From an uncultured Lachnospiraceae bacterium (GTDB lineage Bacteria; Bacillota; Clostridia; Lachnospirales; Lachnospiraceae): DNA of 5,150 nucleotides. Location of the stretch: the NCBI GenBank assembly GCA_910589195.1, contig CAJUTC010000090.1, forward strand, positions 1 through 5,150. The letters are read 5' to 3'. The position numbers were made by a program, and so were the translations under genes. The notes under the pieces were generated by a model. It was not told where the DNA came from, ran no database searches, and worked only from the letters and a program-made list of their open reading frames with translations. Positions 4,907-5,150 of the stretch are shown here, piece by piece (the stretch's first letter is position 1; every line of letters begins with the position of its first letter).

Positions 4907-5150
4907 CTAACCACTGCTTTCTTTTATTGCCAGAAATAGAATTTTGATATCCTTTCTGTATAAATGGCAATAAACTATGGCAATGCAAAAAGCCACGATT
5001 GTTTTCAAAGCAACCGTATGAATTTCCATGCCTCTCCATAACATCACACCAGCAGCCATTATCACTGCTGAAACAATAAATCGGGCCGATATTACCATTA
5101 ATTTCATTCTGCATAATACAATCACACATATAGCCACTGATATCAGATAT
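4907..5150 (-). CDS. Small multi-span membrane protein, N-terminus outside the window
   Basis: The frame is open from the right edge (the codons beyond a GTG at 5137 are still sense) to a TAG at 4909-4907, so at least 80 residues are visible and the beginning is probably missing. Hydrophobic segments are visible around LISVAICVIVLC (near the edge), ISARFIVSAVIMAAGVMLW and TVALKTIVAFCIAIVY. Short charged turns separate them (RMK, WRGMEIH), and a basic tail YRKDIK follows. This pattern suggests two or three membrane spans. It ends 10 nt before the GNAT start, and the GNAT ribosome binding site directly follows its stop, which supports an operon. The family is not recognised. An overlapping cysteine-rich frame is judged a shadow. 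The coding call is moderate, since it rests on hydrophobicity and spacing. Confidence 0.6.
   Translation of the reverse strand, partial: YLISVAICVIVLCRMKLMVISARFIVSAVIMAAGVMLWRGMEIHTVALKTIVAFCIAIVYCHLYRKDIKILFLAIKESSG

Noticed and set aside
4893..5129. Cysteine-rich minus-strand ORF overlapping the start of the GNAT gene
   Set aside because: It overlaps the GNAT start and competes with a more protein-like hydrophobic frame. The cysteines look like a frame-shift shadow with no metal-binding spacing.

Overview
The window looks like chromosomal DNA from a low-to-moderate G+C Firmicute, most likely a gut Clostridium-cluster XIVa / Lachnospiraceae-type anaerobe. That placement is inference. It rests on the strong AGGAGG-type ribosome binding sites, the A-rich promoter style, a PadR plus DUF1700 (HAAS) membrane-protein module, and an EFR1-type flavodoxin/ferredoxin protein typical of anaerobes.

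Layout, left to right. Positions 15-73 hold a very strong minus-strand promoter (TTGACA, extended -10, three A6 tracts spaced exactly 10 bp) that fires leftward out of the window, in the style of an rRNA/tRNA or other highly expressed operon. Behind it lie an imperfect hairpin (143-190) and a short minus-strand ORF of doubtful status (192-407). Then comes a tightly packed minus-strand cluster, transcribed right to left: padR regulator (3015-2683), HAAS/DUF1700 membrane protein (2682-1786), a single-span membrane protein of unknown function (1793-1269) and yaaA (1227-427). The first three genes have a zero-base and an 8-base overlapping junction, so they are almost certainly translationally coupled. 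yaaA follows after 41 nt.

The 348-bp divergent intergenic region 3016-3363 contains the padR promoter, with a 16-bp operator-like palindrome between -35 and -10, and a plus-strand promoter (TATAAT at 3120-3125). The latter is followed by a long GC-rich, foldable leader of about 230 nt before an EFR1-family flavodoxin plus 2x[4Fe-4S] protein (3364-4149). This leader is the most interesting unexplained element in the window. An apparently bidirectional terminator (4169-4205) separates that gene from a convergent minus-strand pair: a GNAT acetyltransferase (4896-4312), preceded by the C-terminal part of a small multi-span membrane protein that runs off the right edge (5150-4907).

Functionally, the PadR/HAAS/membrane set resembles the ligand- or envelope-responsive PadR-membrane modules common in Firmicutes. 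YaaA suggests oxidative-stress protection, and the EFR1-like protein suggests low-potential electron transfer. No mobile element, CRISPR array, tRNA or rRNA body was seen in the window.
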